NCBI RefSeq assembly: GCF_014653195.1
Contig: NZ_BNAH01000001.1
Coordinates: forward strand, 205,323 to 269,322
DNA length: 64,000 nucleotides
Direction: 5' to 3'
Source: Thalassotalea profundi
Lineage (GTDB): Bacteria; Pseudomonadota; Gammaproteobacteria; Enterobacterales; Alteromonadaceae
The notes under the pieces: model-generated
What the model was told of the DNA's origin: nothing
Databases searched by the model: none
What the model saw: only the letters and a program-made list of their open reading frames with translations
In this document: piece after piece, positions 26,073 through 35,845 of the stretch
Layout of the letters: each line of letters starts with the position of its first letter
Numbering within the stretch: position 1 is the stretch's first letter
Program-made: the position numbers and the translations under genes

Positions 26073-26106
26073 TGCGATTTAATAATATTAAAAATTAATT
26101 TAATGA

Positions 26107-26138
26107 AAAAAGCTCTACTTTTTACAGTAGAGCTTTAA
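26107..26138 (-). terminator. Terminator downstream of the starch-binding lipoprotein gene
   Basis: An 11-bp stem (AAAGCTCTACT and its complement) with a 6-base loop is followed by six T on the minus strand. Confidence 0.85.
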
Positions 26139-26177
26139 ATGAGTGAGCTTATATAATTTTGAGTGTTGTTAATTAAA

Positions 26178-28784
26178 TTACTTAGTCGTCACAGTCATTG
26201 TTTTAGTTACACCATCTTCAAAAGCAAAGATATAGGTACCTGCGGGTAAATCTATCCCTATATTGTTATTTGAAGCGACTAGCGTTAATGGTACACCTAA
26301 CTCAACTTTAGTGCCGGCAATTTCAACTCCGTAATTATAACCCAATGTACCCCCCCAGCCTTCATCAGCTACTTTAAATTCACCGGCGTTACTAATAGTT
26401 ACTTCCATTGAATAAGTGCGCGAAGTTTCAGCTGTATTACTAGCGTCTACAGGCATGAATTGTAATTGGTTAGCATTTGATGCACCCCAGTCAGTAATAC
26501 TACCACGCAAGTATAAAGGTGCTTTTGATACTTTAACTACCGGGTTAGCTGATGCAAAAATAACTTCAAATTTATAGGTTGAAGATTCGTCAACAACAAC
26601 ACGCATATTGCCACCGTCATCAACAACAGCAATGGCATCTGAATCAGAAGAAATAGTTACTTCGTTAAACCCTAAGTTGACTGTGCTCCAATTAGCATCT
26701 GCAAATTTAAAGGCATGATTGCCACCAGCTTCTAAGCCATATAAAACACTATAACTACGAGTATCTGCATTCCATTTTATTTCATCGGCAGCAGGTGAAG
26801 ACCAACCATTAATAGAACCACGAATGAATACTGGCGTAGTGCCAAATGGTAATGCGGGTTTTATTTCAAGGCTTGGCGCTTCAGGATTTGAAAGATTCAA
26901 TATAAAATCATACTCCGCAGCGGAAGAAGGCGTGAATGATAAAGCTCCACCATCATGTGCTAAAGCTAAAGGTGTGCTTGCAGTTACGATGTTGTTAGTA
27001 TCTACAGCACCAACAGAAAAACCTGCAGCTTCGTCAGCTATAGTAAAGTTATATGTTTCAGCCATTAAAGCTTTTCTTAATACATAATTACCATCTGAAC
27101 TATAAGCTAAGTCAAGTGTTTCACCACCAATAGTAATACTTGGAAACGCTTGAACAGGTACTTCATTAATTGTTAGTGTTACCGCAGAAGTATCAGAAGC
27201 ATCGACTAAGAATTGGTAGATTTTTTCTTCTTCCATAGCCACAGACATATTTTGACCGACACCTTCACCTACAGTCATTAATATTGTTGTACCAACCGCA
27301 GATTGATCGCCACCTTTAATACTGCCGAAACTTGCTGGTTCTGACCAGTCAGCATCTGCAACTTTGTATTGGTGTGTAACCGAACAATTTTCGCCATCAC
27401 TTTCTTCAGTTGGCTCTACAATTTCACAATCTGTATCGTAAAGATAATTTAAACGGTATTGACCATTTTCAGTATATTCAAACTCTGCATCAGCTGTTGC
27501 ACTCCAACCGTTAAAGCCACCTTTTATATAAAGTGTGGTATTTTCAGGCTCAAATAAGGTGACACATTTAGATGCAATATCTGCTGTGCCAACGCCAACA
27601 GCAATAGTGCCAGCAGGACAAACTAAGCTTTCACCTAAACATAGCTCACCAGAGTCATCTGCTGCCATACCCCAACCACACGATTTCAGGCCAGATGAAG
27701 CTTCAGCACCAAAAAAAGGATGTTGGTTAATTAAGAATAATCCGTCTAAAACATTAACGGGGAAGTCGTCGCTGGCATAAGCATTTTTATCTAGATTATG
27801 AAAAACGATATCACCAGAATTGCCAATAGGCATGGTTAAATCATTTTCGGATATTTTTTTACCTGTAACCGTATCGTTAAAAATAATATTACCGCAGTTA
27901 CTGGGTTCATCTACTAAATTTAATACCCAATATTTACCGTAATTATCATCTATTGCTGTAGTTACTGCTGGGCTTTGCCCCCACTGTGGCGAAATACTGT
28001 CTTCTGCATAAGCAGTACAGTCATCGTTGTTCCAAGTGTGTACCACTACGTTTTCATAAAGAGCGCTATTGTCAGCACCTACTACATGATCTTCATGAAG
28101 ATAATAAGCAACAGCTTCACCTGCTCCTGCTAAGTAGGCTGGAGCAGGGGCACCATCAATAGGGTTTTGCTCAGGAATAATACATTCGTATGTTCCTGAT
28201 TCATCAATTACTTTGTAATTTGGGCACGAAAGTGGCGGAGTGTAACATATTTCTTGACCGTCCATTGCAGAGGTTGTTGCGTTTACCGAGCGAGTAATAC
28301 GTTGCGACGGACCTAAATAGTTTGCGGGTGGAATTGCTGCAAACCACTCTTCAAACCATTCATCAAAGGCTTCACCGTAGATAACGTCTTGACCTTGACC
28401 TATTTTGAAGGCTCTGGCTTCTTCTTTTGCAATGGCTTGTCGTTCTTTTTCTTCGAGGGTTAATCCTAAAATGCTGTAAAGATCTAGGCTTTCATATTTA
28501 AAGCTGGCTTCCCAAGCGGCTTCATCAAACGAGTCGCCTTGTTCCGCTTGCGCTGCTGCTTTAGCGGCCGCTTTTCCTGCTGCTAAACCGGCATTATCTT
28601 CTTCTGAAAGAGGATAAAAATCAGGGCTGGCAATTTGCACAATTGAAGGACTTTTACACCATAAGCCGACATCTTCAAAAACGTCTGTAATTATTGGCTT
28701 TGCTTCATCACCGCCACAACCTGTAAGTATTGTACTTACCGCTATCGCAGCACCCAGCATCAAGGGCGTTAAATTGTATTTCAT
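26178..28784 (-). CDS. Multi-domain starch-binding outer-membrane lipoprotein (SusE/F-like)
   Basis: This 868-aa lipoprotein (signal ending ILTGC, then GGDE) shows no catalytic GH13 motifs. An Ala/Glu-rich N-terminal segment is followed by a pullulanase-associated (CBM41-like) domain near residues 215-350 (VVVHTWNNDDCTAY), then at least three repeats of a SusE/F-type binding unit: LYIKGGFNGWSATAD, VFIRGSINGWSSPAAD and LYLRGSITDWGASNAN. Each has the conserved Trp typical of starch contact. Two more beta-rich units lie between them. It probably captures alpha-glucan for the divergent TonB receptor. Two operators lie in the shared 461-base promoter region. Confidence 0.8.
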   Translation of the reverse strand: MKYNLTPLMLGAAIAVSTILTGCGGDEAKPIITDVFEDVGLWCKSPSIVQIASPDFYPLSEEDNAGLAAGKAAAKAAAQAEQGDSFDEAAWEASFKYESLDLYSILGLTLEEKERQAIAKEEARAFKIGQGQDVIYGEAFDEWFEEWFAAIPPANYLGPSQRITRSVNATTSAMDGQEICYTPPLSCPNYKVIDESGTYECIIPEQNPIDGAPAPAYLAGAGEAVAYYLHEDHVVGADNSALYENVVVHTWNNDDCTAYAEDSISPQWGQSPAVTTAIDDNYGKYWVLNLVDEPSNCGNIIFNDTVTGKKISENDLTMPIGNSGDIVFHNLDKNAYASDDFPVNVLDGLFLINQHPFFGAEASSGLKSCGWGMAADDSGELCLGESLVCPAGTIAVGVGTADIASKCVTLFEPENTTLYIKGGFNGWSATADAEFEYTENGQYRLNYLYDTDCEIVEPTEESDGENCSVTHQYKVADADWSEPASFGSIKGGDQSAVGTTILMTVGEGVGQNMSVAMEEEKIYQFLVDASDTSAVTLTINEVPVQAFPSITIGGETLDLAYSSDGNYVLRKALMAETYNFTIADEAAGFSVGAVDTNNIVTASTPLALAHDGGALSFTPSSAAEYDFILNLSNPEAPSLEIKPALPFGTTPVFIRGSINGWSSPAADEIKWNADTRSYSVLYGLEAGGNHAFKFADANWSTVNLGFNEVTISSDSDAIAVVDDGGNMRVVVDESSTYKFEVIFASANPVVKVSKAPLYLRGSITDWGASNANQLQFMPVDASNTAETSRTYSMEVTISNAGEFKVADEGWGGTLGYNYGVEIAGTKVELGVPLTLVASNNNIGIDLPAGTYIFAFEDGVTKTMTVTTK

Positions 28785-29003
28785 GAGTTTATAACTCCAT
28801 TAACTATATGGTTTTAGTTTATGTGCATATAAGTTGTAGCATCACTCTTGTTTTTATCAGTGCTTAACTAATATAAACGTACTTCGCTGCCTAAGTAGGG
28901 TGATGCATTATGTTACTTTTATTCCGATTTTTATATTCAGTAACGTCGTAAAGCTACACAAAGAAAACTAATGTGTATATATAGTAATAGGATTGAAGCG
29001 GCA

Positions 29004-29017
29004 TGAATACGTATGCA
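29004..29017. promoter_or_regulatory. LacI-type operator 1, lipoprotein/TonB receptor region
   Basis: TGAATACGTATGCA is the near-consensus palindrome, 220 bases before the lipoprotein start on the minus strand. Confidence 0.88.
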
Positions 29018-29033
29018 GGGCCATGTATGGTTA

Positions 29034-29047
29034 TGAATACGTATGCA
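29034..29047. promoter_or_regulatory. LacI-type operator 2, lipoprotein/TonB receptor region
   Basis: A second identical TGAATACGTATGCA is 30 bases from the first, about three helical turns, and 199 bases before the receptor start. No other feature was recognised in the 28785-29245 region; it must hold both divergent promoters. Confidence 0.88.
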
Positions 29048-29245
29048 TCTAACAATTGCTTGTTTTTTGACTAACTTGTTCTTACACTAAATTTGCTTGC
29101 CTAAATATATAAAAATAAAAACTAATTAAAACAATGTCATAGTGCATATAAAAAATAAATTCCGATAATAAAAGAAAGCAACAAACCATTGCGACAATGC
29201 AAAAATTTTAGCATAAATACTTCTGGTATTTATTAAGGAATACAC

Positions 29246-32242
29246 ATGAAAAACTTTAATCTTAGTGCATTATCCATTGCGCTTATGATAGGCGGGGGAC
29301 AGTTAGTAGCAATACCAAGTTTTGCTTTAGCTGAAGAAGTCGAAGTAAATGCTGACGCTGAAAAAGCGCCAACACAATTAAGTAAAAAACAGCGCGACCA
29401 AAAAGCAGTAGAAATTATTGAAGTTACTGGTTTTAAAGGTAGTGTCATCAAGTCATTAAATACCAAACGTTTCTCAGATACTATCGTTGACGCTATCTCA
29501 GCAGATGATATTGGCGGCTTACCTGATGTGTCTATTGCTGATTCATTAACCCGTTTACCGGGTGTAACCTCGGTACGTATTGATGGTCAATCAAGTGAAT
29601 TAAATGTTCGTGGTTTATCGGGTGGTTTTGTTTTATCAACATTAAATGGCCGAGAACAAGTCTCTACTGGTGGCGGCCGTTCAGTTCAGTTTGATCAATA
29701 TCCATCTGAACTCATTAAACAAGCACAAGTTTATAAATCACAAAAAGCGTCTCTTATTGAAGGCGGTATTGCGGCAACTATTGCGCTAGAAACGGCTAAT
29801 GCTTTAGACAACGACGAAGATCAAACGGTTCGTATGTCGTTAATGGGCAACTATAATGAAGCCGCCGCTGATAACGAAGATTCGGATACCTTTGGCCGTC
29901 GTTTAACTTTATCTTACCAAGGCAAATTTCTAGAAGATACTTTAGGTTTATCAGTTGGTTATGCTGGTATGTTTCAACCTACAGTGTCAAGTCGCTTTGT
30001 TAATTATCAATTTGATGAAGAAGATCTATCGTTGGCGTACGATGGTGGTCCAGAAAGCATTTTAGTTTCTTCTGGGTTTGAGATTAATGAGCGCGGTGGT
30101 GAAGATAATCGAGATGCTTTTGTGCTTGCATTAAATTATGAGCCCACAGATGAATTACGTTTTCAATTCGATGCTTTCCATTCAAAATTTGATTCAGAAA
30201 AATGGGATCGTGGTTTACGTATTTCTGGTTTGAATAATATTGCCGTAGCAGGTTCTAAATTATTATTGGATAATCCATTAGTCGCTGATGGTGCGCTAGT
30301 AGGCGGAACAATATATCGTGATCCATATGGCACAGCGGTTGCTCCTCCGTATAAAGGTTCTTCTCGTGAAGTCAATATTCAAACACAAGCAGATGATAAT
30401 ACCACGTTAAGTAAATTATCGTCATTTGGTTTTAAAACAGAGTGGGATATTACAGATCGCTTATTAATGACGGTCGATTTAGCGCACTCAAAAGGCGAAG
30501 AGAATTATAAAGATCAAGTTATGCGTATGGCATATTTTGAAGATTCAAGCGCAGAAACGCCTGTGATTGATGATAATATAATTTTTAGTTACCAATTAAA
30601 TGGTTTAAATAACCCTGATTTATCTTTCAATCAAGATTTCACAGATACTGCTCACATGATGGTGACTAGTGCGGAGTCATATCCTCATATTGAGTCTAAT
30701 TCATCAAGCGCGATAAGAATTGATTTTAACCAACAACTCGATAATGAATACTTTGAGTCAGTTGAGTTTGGCGCTCGTGGTTCAAAGCGCGAGTATGAAT
30801 TAGGTCGCGGACGTTTTGTATATGGAACAACTGATGGCAATATGCGTAATGGCCAATATATTACATATGCCGGTGTTGATGATGAAGGTAATCCTATTGA
30901 AGTACAACGTTTTGCGCCTTATGCGTTAAACAGTGATAATTCAACCGTAACCACTATTGGCGGCGAATTGTCTGGTATGCCTAGCTTTTTATCTGTTAAT
31001 AACGACGCAATTTTAAATGCGTGGATCCCAGGTGTTGACCGTACTCCTATACGTACATGGGAACATAACTGGACCATGACACAAAATAATATTGTTGAAG
31101 AAGAAGTACTTGCTGCTTATGTTCAATTAAATATTAATACAGAAGTGTTTGGTTTACCCTTAACAGGTAATGTTGGTCTTCGTTATGTGTATTCAGATCA
31201 AGCCAGTACAGGCTTAGTTAATGTAGGTGCAGGTTTGGGAGATGCGATTGTTGATGATGCGGGTATTACTAACAATGATTTCAGACGTGAAAAAGTTGGC
31301 GAAAGTTATAGTGACTTTTTACCTTCGTTTAACTTAAATATACAACTAACTGATAATGACCAATTACGTTTTGCTTATGCAAAAGTGATGTCTCGTCCTG
31401 AGATGCCAAGCATGGCTAATAGCGGTAACTTTTCATTTAATGTTAACAGAGATGGCGATGGTCGAAATTATATTGATTTAGATAGCTCAACAAGTCCATT
31501 TTTACGTCCATTCTATGCGGATCAATTTGATATTTCTTATGAGCATTACTTTGTTGAAACAGATGGTGCGTTTGTTTTTGCTATTTGGAATAAAGATATA
31601 GAAAATATGGTGAGCACTACCATAGATCGTAACTTTGATTATGCCGCAAATGGCATTGCTTTACCGAGTATTCCTGCAGATAAACTGACAGACGAAAACG
31701 ATGAGTTATTGATCTGGGAAAATGGTGATTATTCTCACGCCGAGAACAATGGTGATGCCGGTTATATGCGTGGTATTGAAATTGGCTATACGCAAACTTT
31801 CACCTTTTTACCTGGTGCATTATCAGGTTTAGGGGCGAATTTTAATTTCTCTTATACTGAAAGTGAAATAGAAGTACCTTCAACAGTACCAGGAGAAGAA
31901 GGTGGATTAGCACCAATAGATGGTTTATCACCACGTGTTTATAGTGCAACCTTATTTTATGATTGGGAAGAAACCTTTACTGCGCGTATTAGTGGACGTT
32001 ATCGTTCTGCGTATTTAAGCCGACAAATTGCTATTGGTGACTCTCAGTCTGCATACTTCCAAGATGAAACCATTATTTCGGCTCAAATGTCATATAATTT
32101 CTCTGAGAACTTACAGGCAGTAGTTTCTGTTGATAACTTAACAGATGAACCTAATATTTCGTATTTTGGGGATACAACACGTACTGGTACCATTCAATAT
32201 TTTGGCCGGACCATTTACTTTGGTATTAATTACTCTTTATAA
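29246..32242 (+). CDS. TonB-dependent receptor for alpha-glucan oligosaccharides
   Basis: This outer-membrane gated beta-barrel of 998 aa has a signal peptide ending near SFALA. The plug domain has EIIEVTGFKGSV, then the classic DAISADDIGGLPDVSIADSL, RLPGVTSVRIDG and LNVRGLSGG. The 22-stranded barrel follows and ends with Leu (YFGINYSL). Length and the SIADSLTRLPGV segment fit carbohydrate receptors of Alteromonadales and Caulobacter MalA. The divergent SusE/F-like lipoprotein, the paired operators and the neighbouring alpha-glucan enzymes point to maltodextrin or starch oligosaccharides. Energy comes from TonB-ExbBD encoded elsewhere. A perfect terminator follows. Confidence 0.9.
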   Translation: MKNFNLSALSIALMIGGGQLVAIPSFALAEEVEVNADAEKAPTQLSKKQRDQKAVEIIEVTGFKGSVIKSLNTKRFSDTIVDAISADDIGGLPDVSIADSLTRLPGVTSVRIDGQSSELNVRGLSGGFVLSTLNGREQVSTGGGRSVQFDQYPSELIKQAQVYKSQKASLIEGGIAATIALETANALDNDEDQTVRMSLMGNYNEAAADNEDSDTFGRRLTLSYQGKFLEDTLGLSVGYAGMFQPTVSSRFVNYQFDEEDLSLAYDGGPESILVSSGFEINERGGEDNRDAFVLALNYEPTDELRFQFDAFHSKFDSEKWDRGLRISGLNNIAVAGSKLLLDNPLVADGALVGGTIYRDPYGTAVAPPYKGSSREVNIQTQADDNTTLSKLSSFGFKTEWDITDRLLMTVDLAHSKGEENYKDQVMRMAYFEDSSAETPVIDDNIIFSYQLNGLNNPDLSFNQDFTDTAHMMVTSAESYPHIESNSSSAIRIDFNQQLDNEYFESVEFGARGSKREYELGRGRFVYGTTDGNMRNGQYITYAGVDDEGNPIEVQRFAPYALNSDNSTVTTIGGELSGMPSFLSVNNDAILNAWIPGVDRTPIRTWEHNWTMTQNNIVEEEVLAAYVQLNINTEVFGLPLTGNVGLRYVYSDQASTGLVNVGAGLGDAIVDDAGITNNDFRREKVGESYSDFLPSFNLNIQLTDNDQLRFAYAKVMSRPEMPSMANSGNFSFNVNRDGDGRNYIDLDSSTSPFLRPFYADQFDISYEHYFVETDGAFVFAIWNKDIENMVSTTIDRNFDYAANGIALPSIPADKLTDENDELLIWENGDYSHAENNGDAGYMRGIEIGYTQTFTFLPGALSGLGANFNFSYTESEIEVPSTVPGEEGGLAPIDGLSPRVYSATLFYDWEETFTARISGRYRSAYLSRQIAIGDSQSAYFQDETIISAQMSYNFSENLQAVVSVDNLTDEPNISYFGDTTRTGTIQYFGRTIYFGINYSL

Positions 32243-32300
32243 CGTGTAATGCAGAGTCATTTTTGAGTTAATCAATGACATTATCAATTTGTTATTTTAT

Positions 32301-32331
32301 AAAAGTGCAATAGGTGACTATTGCACTTTTT
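32301..32331 (+). terminator. Terminator after the TonB receptor gene
   Basis: A perfect 13-bp stem (AAAAGTGCAATAG and its complement) with a GTGA loop, followed by T-rich sequence. Confidence 0.9.
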
Positions 32332-32425
32332 ATTTTAAATAGACAAAGTGTTATTTTAACATTGAAATTGTAGATGACTTAGCCATACATGATCAGTATA
32401 TAAAATTAACCATGCGGGAACTGTG

Positions 32426-33373
32426 ATGCAAAAACAATGTTTAGTTCAAGGAAATAACCCTACCAATAAAGAGTATGAAGCTGACTTAACTTCAAGTCGC
32501 TTAATATATGGTTGTATGCGTATAACAGGCGATAATTCAGCTGCAGATAGAGCTAAAGGCAAAGCTGCTATTCGGGCGGCAATTGATGCTGGTTATAATC
32601 ATTTTGACCATGCAGATATTTATGGCGCTAATGAATGTGAGCGCTTGTTTGGCGAGATAATAAAAGAGTCTCCGTCATTGCGCGATCAAATGATTATTAC
32701 TTCTAAGGCAGGTATTCGACCAAAGCGTGATATGCAAGAATATGCACCTACGCGTTATGACTTTAGTCAATCTTATATTTTAAATAGTGTTGATGGGTGT
32801 TTACAGCGTTTAGGTATAGATCAACTTGATATGTTCTTGCTCCATCGTCCTGATTATTTAATGGATATTCATGAAGTAGCAGAAAGTTTTGCAATTTTGA
32901 AAGCTGCGGGGAAGGTGAAACATTTTGGTGTCAGTAACTTTACGCCTTCACAAGTTACCGCACTTGGTTCTGCTATGTCTATGCCTTTAGTTGCCAATCA
33001 AATTGAAATTAACATTCATAATATTAATAGTTTACTTGATGGAACACTTGACCAGTGCCAACAAGATAATATTTGTCCTATTGCTTGGTGTCCTTTAGGG
33101 GGAGTTGCTTACCCAGCATGGGGGAATACATTTACGACTGATGACGAGTTTAGAATAAAACAAGAGTTTGATTTACAAGCACAAAAATATGAATGTGAAC
33201 CTTGGCTGATTATGCTGGCTTGGTTAATTAAACATCCCGCAAATATCTTTCCTATTATTGGTTCTACGACACCTGAACGTATTCGTGCAGCAACTCAAGT
33301 GTTTGAACTCTCATATACACGAGATGATTGGTATCGGTTATTAGAGGCAAGAAATGGTGAAAGTGTTCCCTAG
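32426..33373 (+). CDS. Aldo/keto reductase (YdhF-like)
   Basis: This 315-aa cytosolic NADPH-dependent oxidoreductase has a TIM barrel. The catalytic tetrad is visible: Asp and Tyr in FDHADIYG, Lys in ITSKAG, and His in FLLHRPD. The cofactor-binding end is PIIGSTTPERI. Overall it resembles E. coli YdhF-type AKRs. I chose ATG 32426 over the GTG just before it; GGGAA lies 6 bases upstream. No operator precedes it, and the receptor terminator separates it from the gene before, so its part in glucan use is not established. Confidence 0.85.
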   Translation: MQKQCLVQGNNPTNKEYEADLTSSRLIYGCMRITGDNSAADRAKGKAAIRAAIDAGYNHFDHADIYGANECERLFGEIIKESPSLRDQMIITSKAGIRPKRDMQEYAPTRYDFSQSYILNSVDGCLQRLGIDQLDMFLLHRPDYLMDIHEVAESFAILKAAGKVKHFGVSNFTPSQVTALGSAMSMPLVANQIEINIHNINSLLDGTLDQCQQDNICPIAWCPLGGVAYPAWGNTFTTDDEFRIKQEFDLQAQKYECEPWLIMLAWLIKHPANIFPIIGSTTPERIRAATQVFELSYTRDDWYRLLEARNGESVP

Positions 33374-33390
33374 TTATGCATAGGGAAGTA

Positions 33391-34113
33391 TTAAAGAGCT
33401 GTTATTTTATCTCCTGTGGATATCGCATTTTTTAGCTGTTTAACAATCTGTTCATCGCTATTTTTATTGATGGCTAAATATAAATCTATTTCCCATCCAG
33501 GTTCTGTATATGCATTTTCTATTAATAGGGGGGATAACCCTCTATTTTTGAGTCTTTGACGCATAAAGTTTAAATCACCAAATAGAAAGTCTACTTTATT
33601 ATTTAATAGTAAGCTCAATTGAGTTTCTCTAGAGTTAATAATCACTAAATTTTCATCTTCGGAAAAACCTTCGGATTTGAGATATTGATAGGGGTAACTT
33701 TCTTTGACCACAGCCGTGATATAAGTTTTAGAGTCTTCAAAACTAGCTAACTGTATATTTTTGCTTTTTAACGCTACAAAGCCATTTTTAATTTGCCCAA
33801 CAATAGATAACCAATGAAAAAATGGCTCCCGTTCAGGTGAGCGATACATTGAATAAATTAATGTGTTCTTTTGCTGTTTAACGGTTTGAAAAGCTCTAAC
33901 CCAAGGTACAATGTGAAATTGACTCGTTAAATTTGTTGAATTTAAAATGTCTTTAACTTTTTCAGTGGCAGAACCTGCAATTTCATTTTGCTCTAAATGT
34001 TGAAATGGAGGGAATATCTCCGTATAAACTTTAACCTCTTGAGCTGTTGATAAAGGCATATAACTAAGTAACGTGACAACGCAGAAGATAATCAAAATTA
34101 TTATATTTTTCAT
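33391..34113 (-). CDS. Lone periplasmic solute-binding-like protein
   Basis: This 240-aa protein has a signal peptide (MKNIIILIIFCVVTLLSYMP, cleavage near STAQ) and a two-lobe family 3 binding-protein pattern: EVKVYTEIFPPFQHLEQNEIAG, YSMYRSPEREPFFHWL, then VDFLFGDLNFMRQ. The phrase on an ApEP sequence before FxW is shared with the protein at 19.5 kb. No ABC permease is present. It is divergent from the sugar MFS, and the operator between them is 110 bases before its start, so it may belong to the alpha-glucan regulon. Confidence 0.75.
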   Translation of the reverse strand: MKNIIILIIFCVVTLLSYMPLSTAQEVKVYTEIFPPFQHLEQNEIAGSATEKVKDILNSTNLTSQFHIVPWVRAFQTVKQQKNTLIYSMYRSPEREPFFHWLSIVGQIKNGFVALKSKNIQLASFEDSKTYITAVVKESYPYQYLKSEGFSEDENLVIINSRETQLSLLLNNKVDFLFGDLNFMRQRLKNRGLSPLLIENAYTEPGWEIDLYLAINKNSDEQIVKQLKNAISTGDKITAL

Positions 34114-34222
34114 TATATTACCAACGTTTAGTGTGATTAGTTTTCATTAGTATGAGTTTCACTAGCACTTATCATCTATATGTACTTTTGTATAGTAATT
34201 ACCTAATTACTATAATCAATCG

Positions 34223-34236
34223 TGAATACGTATGCA
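34223..34236. promoter_or_regulatory. LacI-type operator, MFS transporter gene
   Basis: TGAATACGTATGCA lies 67 bases before the MFS start at 34303 and 110 before the divergent binding-protein start. Confidence 0.85.
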
Positions 34237-34302
34237 AACGATTGTATCGCAGTAGTCTATTGCGTAACGTTATTGAATTATAATAATTTAGAGAATTATT
34301 GC

Positions 34303-35748
34303 ATGCGTGTAATGCAACGAAAGTTAACCACACCTTTTTATCTTCTTCTTAGCTTACCGTCAACGGCAATGGGTTTTGCACTTTCTGTTCAAATATCTGC
34401 TTTAAGTTGGTTGTTAACTACTCAGTTTGGCTTAGATATACATCAAGTCGGTTTAGTGTGGGCAGCGGGGCCAATTGCTGGCATTTTAGGACAAGTATTT
34501 ATTGGTATTATTAGTGATAAGGTTTGGTTTTGGCAGGGTAGGAGACGGCCTTTTATCCTAATAGGTGGAACCTTGGCTGGTTTGATGTTATTGGCTTTAC
34601 CTAATATAGACGTTGTATCAGCATCTTTAGGCTTTTCTGGGTTATTAGGTGTTGCTATTGCGGTGGCATTAACTCTCGACTTATCCATTAATATTAGCTT
34701 TAACCCAACACGTGCCATTATTGCCGATGTAACACCTGAAGGTGCAGCGCGAACACGTGGTTATACTTGGATGCAAACGGTTTCTGGCTCATTTGGTGTG
34801 TTAGCTTATGCCATAGGCGCAACATGGGGTAATTTTGTTCTTATTTATGTTGGGGCAGGACTCGTTTTTCTCTTATCAATTATCCCGCCATTTTTTATCA
34901 AAGAGCCCAAAGAACTTGTAATTTCTCATGTTGAAAGCGCTAATGAAAAAATATCCATAGCAAAGGTTTTACTTAATATTAAGCCACTGTGGGGGTTTAT
35001 TTTATACGATATATATGCCATAGCGCTTCAGCTGTCTGGTATAAAAACAACGCATTATTGGGCTGAAGTTATTGCTGCGGTGATCACCTTATTTTTTATT
35101 CTTATTACTTTGTTTGTTAAAGAAAATCATGTCGAAAGAAGTAAGAATAATACGATTGGATTTAAAAAAATACTTGCAGCTCATTCTTTTAGTTGGCTTG
35201 GTGTGCAAACTATGTTTGTATTTATCTTTGCTTTTTTGCAAGAGAAAATGCCGACTTTAACTGATGACGATTTGGGTAAAGTGATTGCAACAAGCTTCTT
35301 AATATTAAGTGCCGTTTCTGCATTATTACCTGCATTTATTCTTACGCCATTAGCAAAACGTTTTGGCCGAGTTAATGTACATATTGGGTGTTTAACAAGT
35401 ATGGCGATAGGTTATGGGTTAGTGGCTATTTTCGGTATGGATAAGCATGTTTTATTTTTATTAATGGCATTATTAGGTTTTGGCTGGGCATCTATTATCA
35501 GCTTGCCTTTTGCTATTATGTCAGAAAAAGTAGAGCAATCGAAAATGGGGCTTTATATGGGATTATTTAACTTATCGGTGGTTTTGCCCCAATTATTAGT
35601 GAGTTTAGGGGTTGGTTTATTTATAAATAATATTGCAGATAAAAGTTTAGTGTTTCAAATAAGTGCAGTATCACTAGCTATTTCGGCTCTTGCATGGACT
35701 CAAGTTAAAGACTCACAAGCACAAAAAATGACAATGCTTTTAAAATAG
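34303..35748 (+). CDS. Sugar MFS transporter (SLC45/GPH-like)
   Basis: This 481-aa inner-membrane protein has 12 predicted helices. The segment GQVFIGIISDKVWFWQGRRRPF carries the D-K-GRRRP loop of sucrose/maltose-type (SLC45 and related) MFS proteins, and SINISFNPTRAIIADVTPE fits the same group. I placed the start at ATG 34303 (another ATG at 34312), because an open frame reaching upstream to 34222 runs through the operator. It probably moves maltose or short maltodextrins from periplasm to cytosol. A similar protein is at 58.9 kb, also with an operator. Confidence 0.85.
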   Translation: MRVMQRKLTTPFYLLLSLPSTAMGFALSVQISALSWLLTTQFGLDIHQVGLVWAAGPIAGILGQVFIGIISDKVWFWQGRRRPFILIGGTLAGLMLLALPNIDVVSASLGFSGLLGVAIAVALTLDLSINISFNPTRAIIADVTPEGAARTRGYTWMQTVSGSFGVLAYAIGATWGNFVLIYVGAGLVFLLSIIPPFFIKEPKELVISHVESANEKISIAKVLLNIKPLWGFILYDIYAIALQLSGIKTTHYWAEVIAAVITLFFILITLFVKENHVERSKNNTIGFKKILAAHSFSWLGVQTMFVFIFAFLQEKMPTLTDDDLGKVIATSFLILSAVSALLPAFILTPLAKRFGRVNVHIGCLTSMAIGYGLVAIFGMDKHVLFLLMALLGFGWASIISLPFAIMSEKVEQSKMGLYMGLFNLSVVLPQLLVSLGVGLFINNIADKSLVFQISAVSLAISALAWTQVKDSQAQKMTMLLK

Positions 35749-35845
35749 ATAAGCGTTAACCTTATTAATTATTTCCCGAAAGTGATATGGTTATTACAAA
35801 ATTGAGCATTTCATTGTTATAAGTATAATTAGTAAGGTTACTGTT

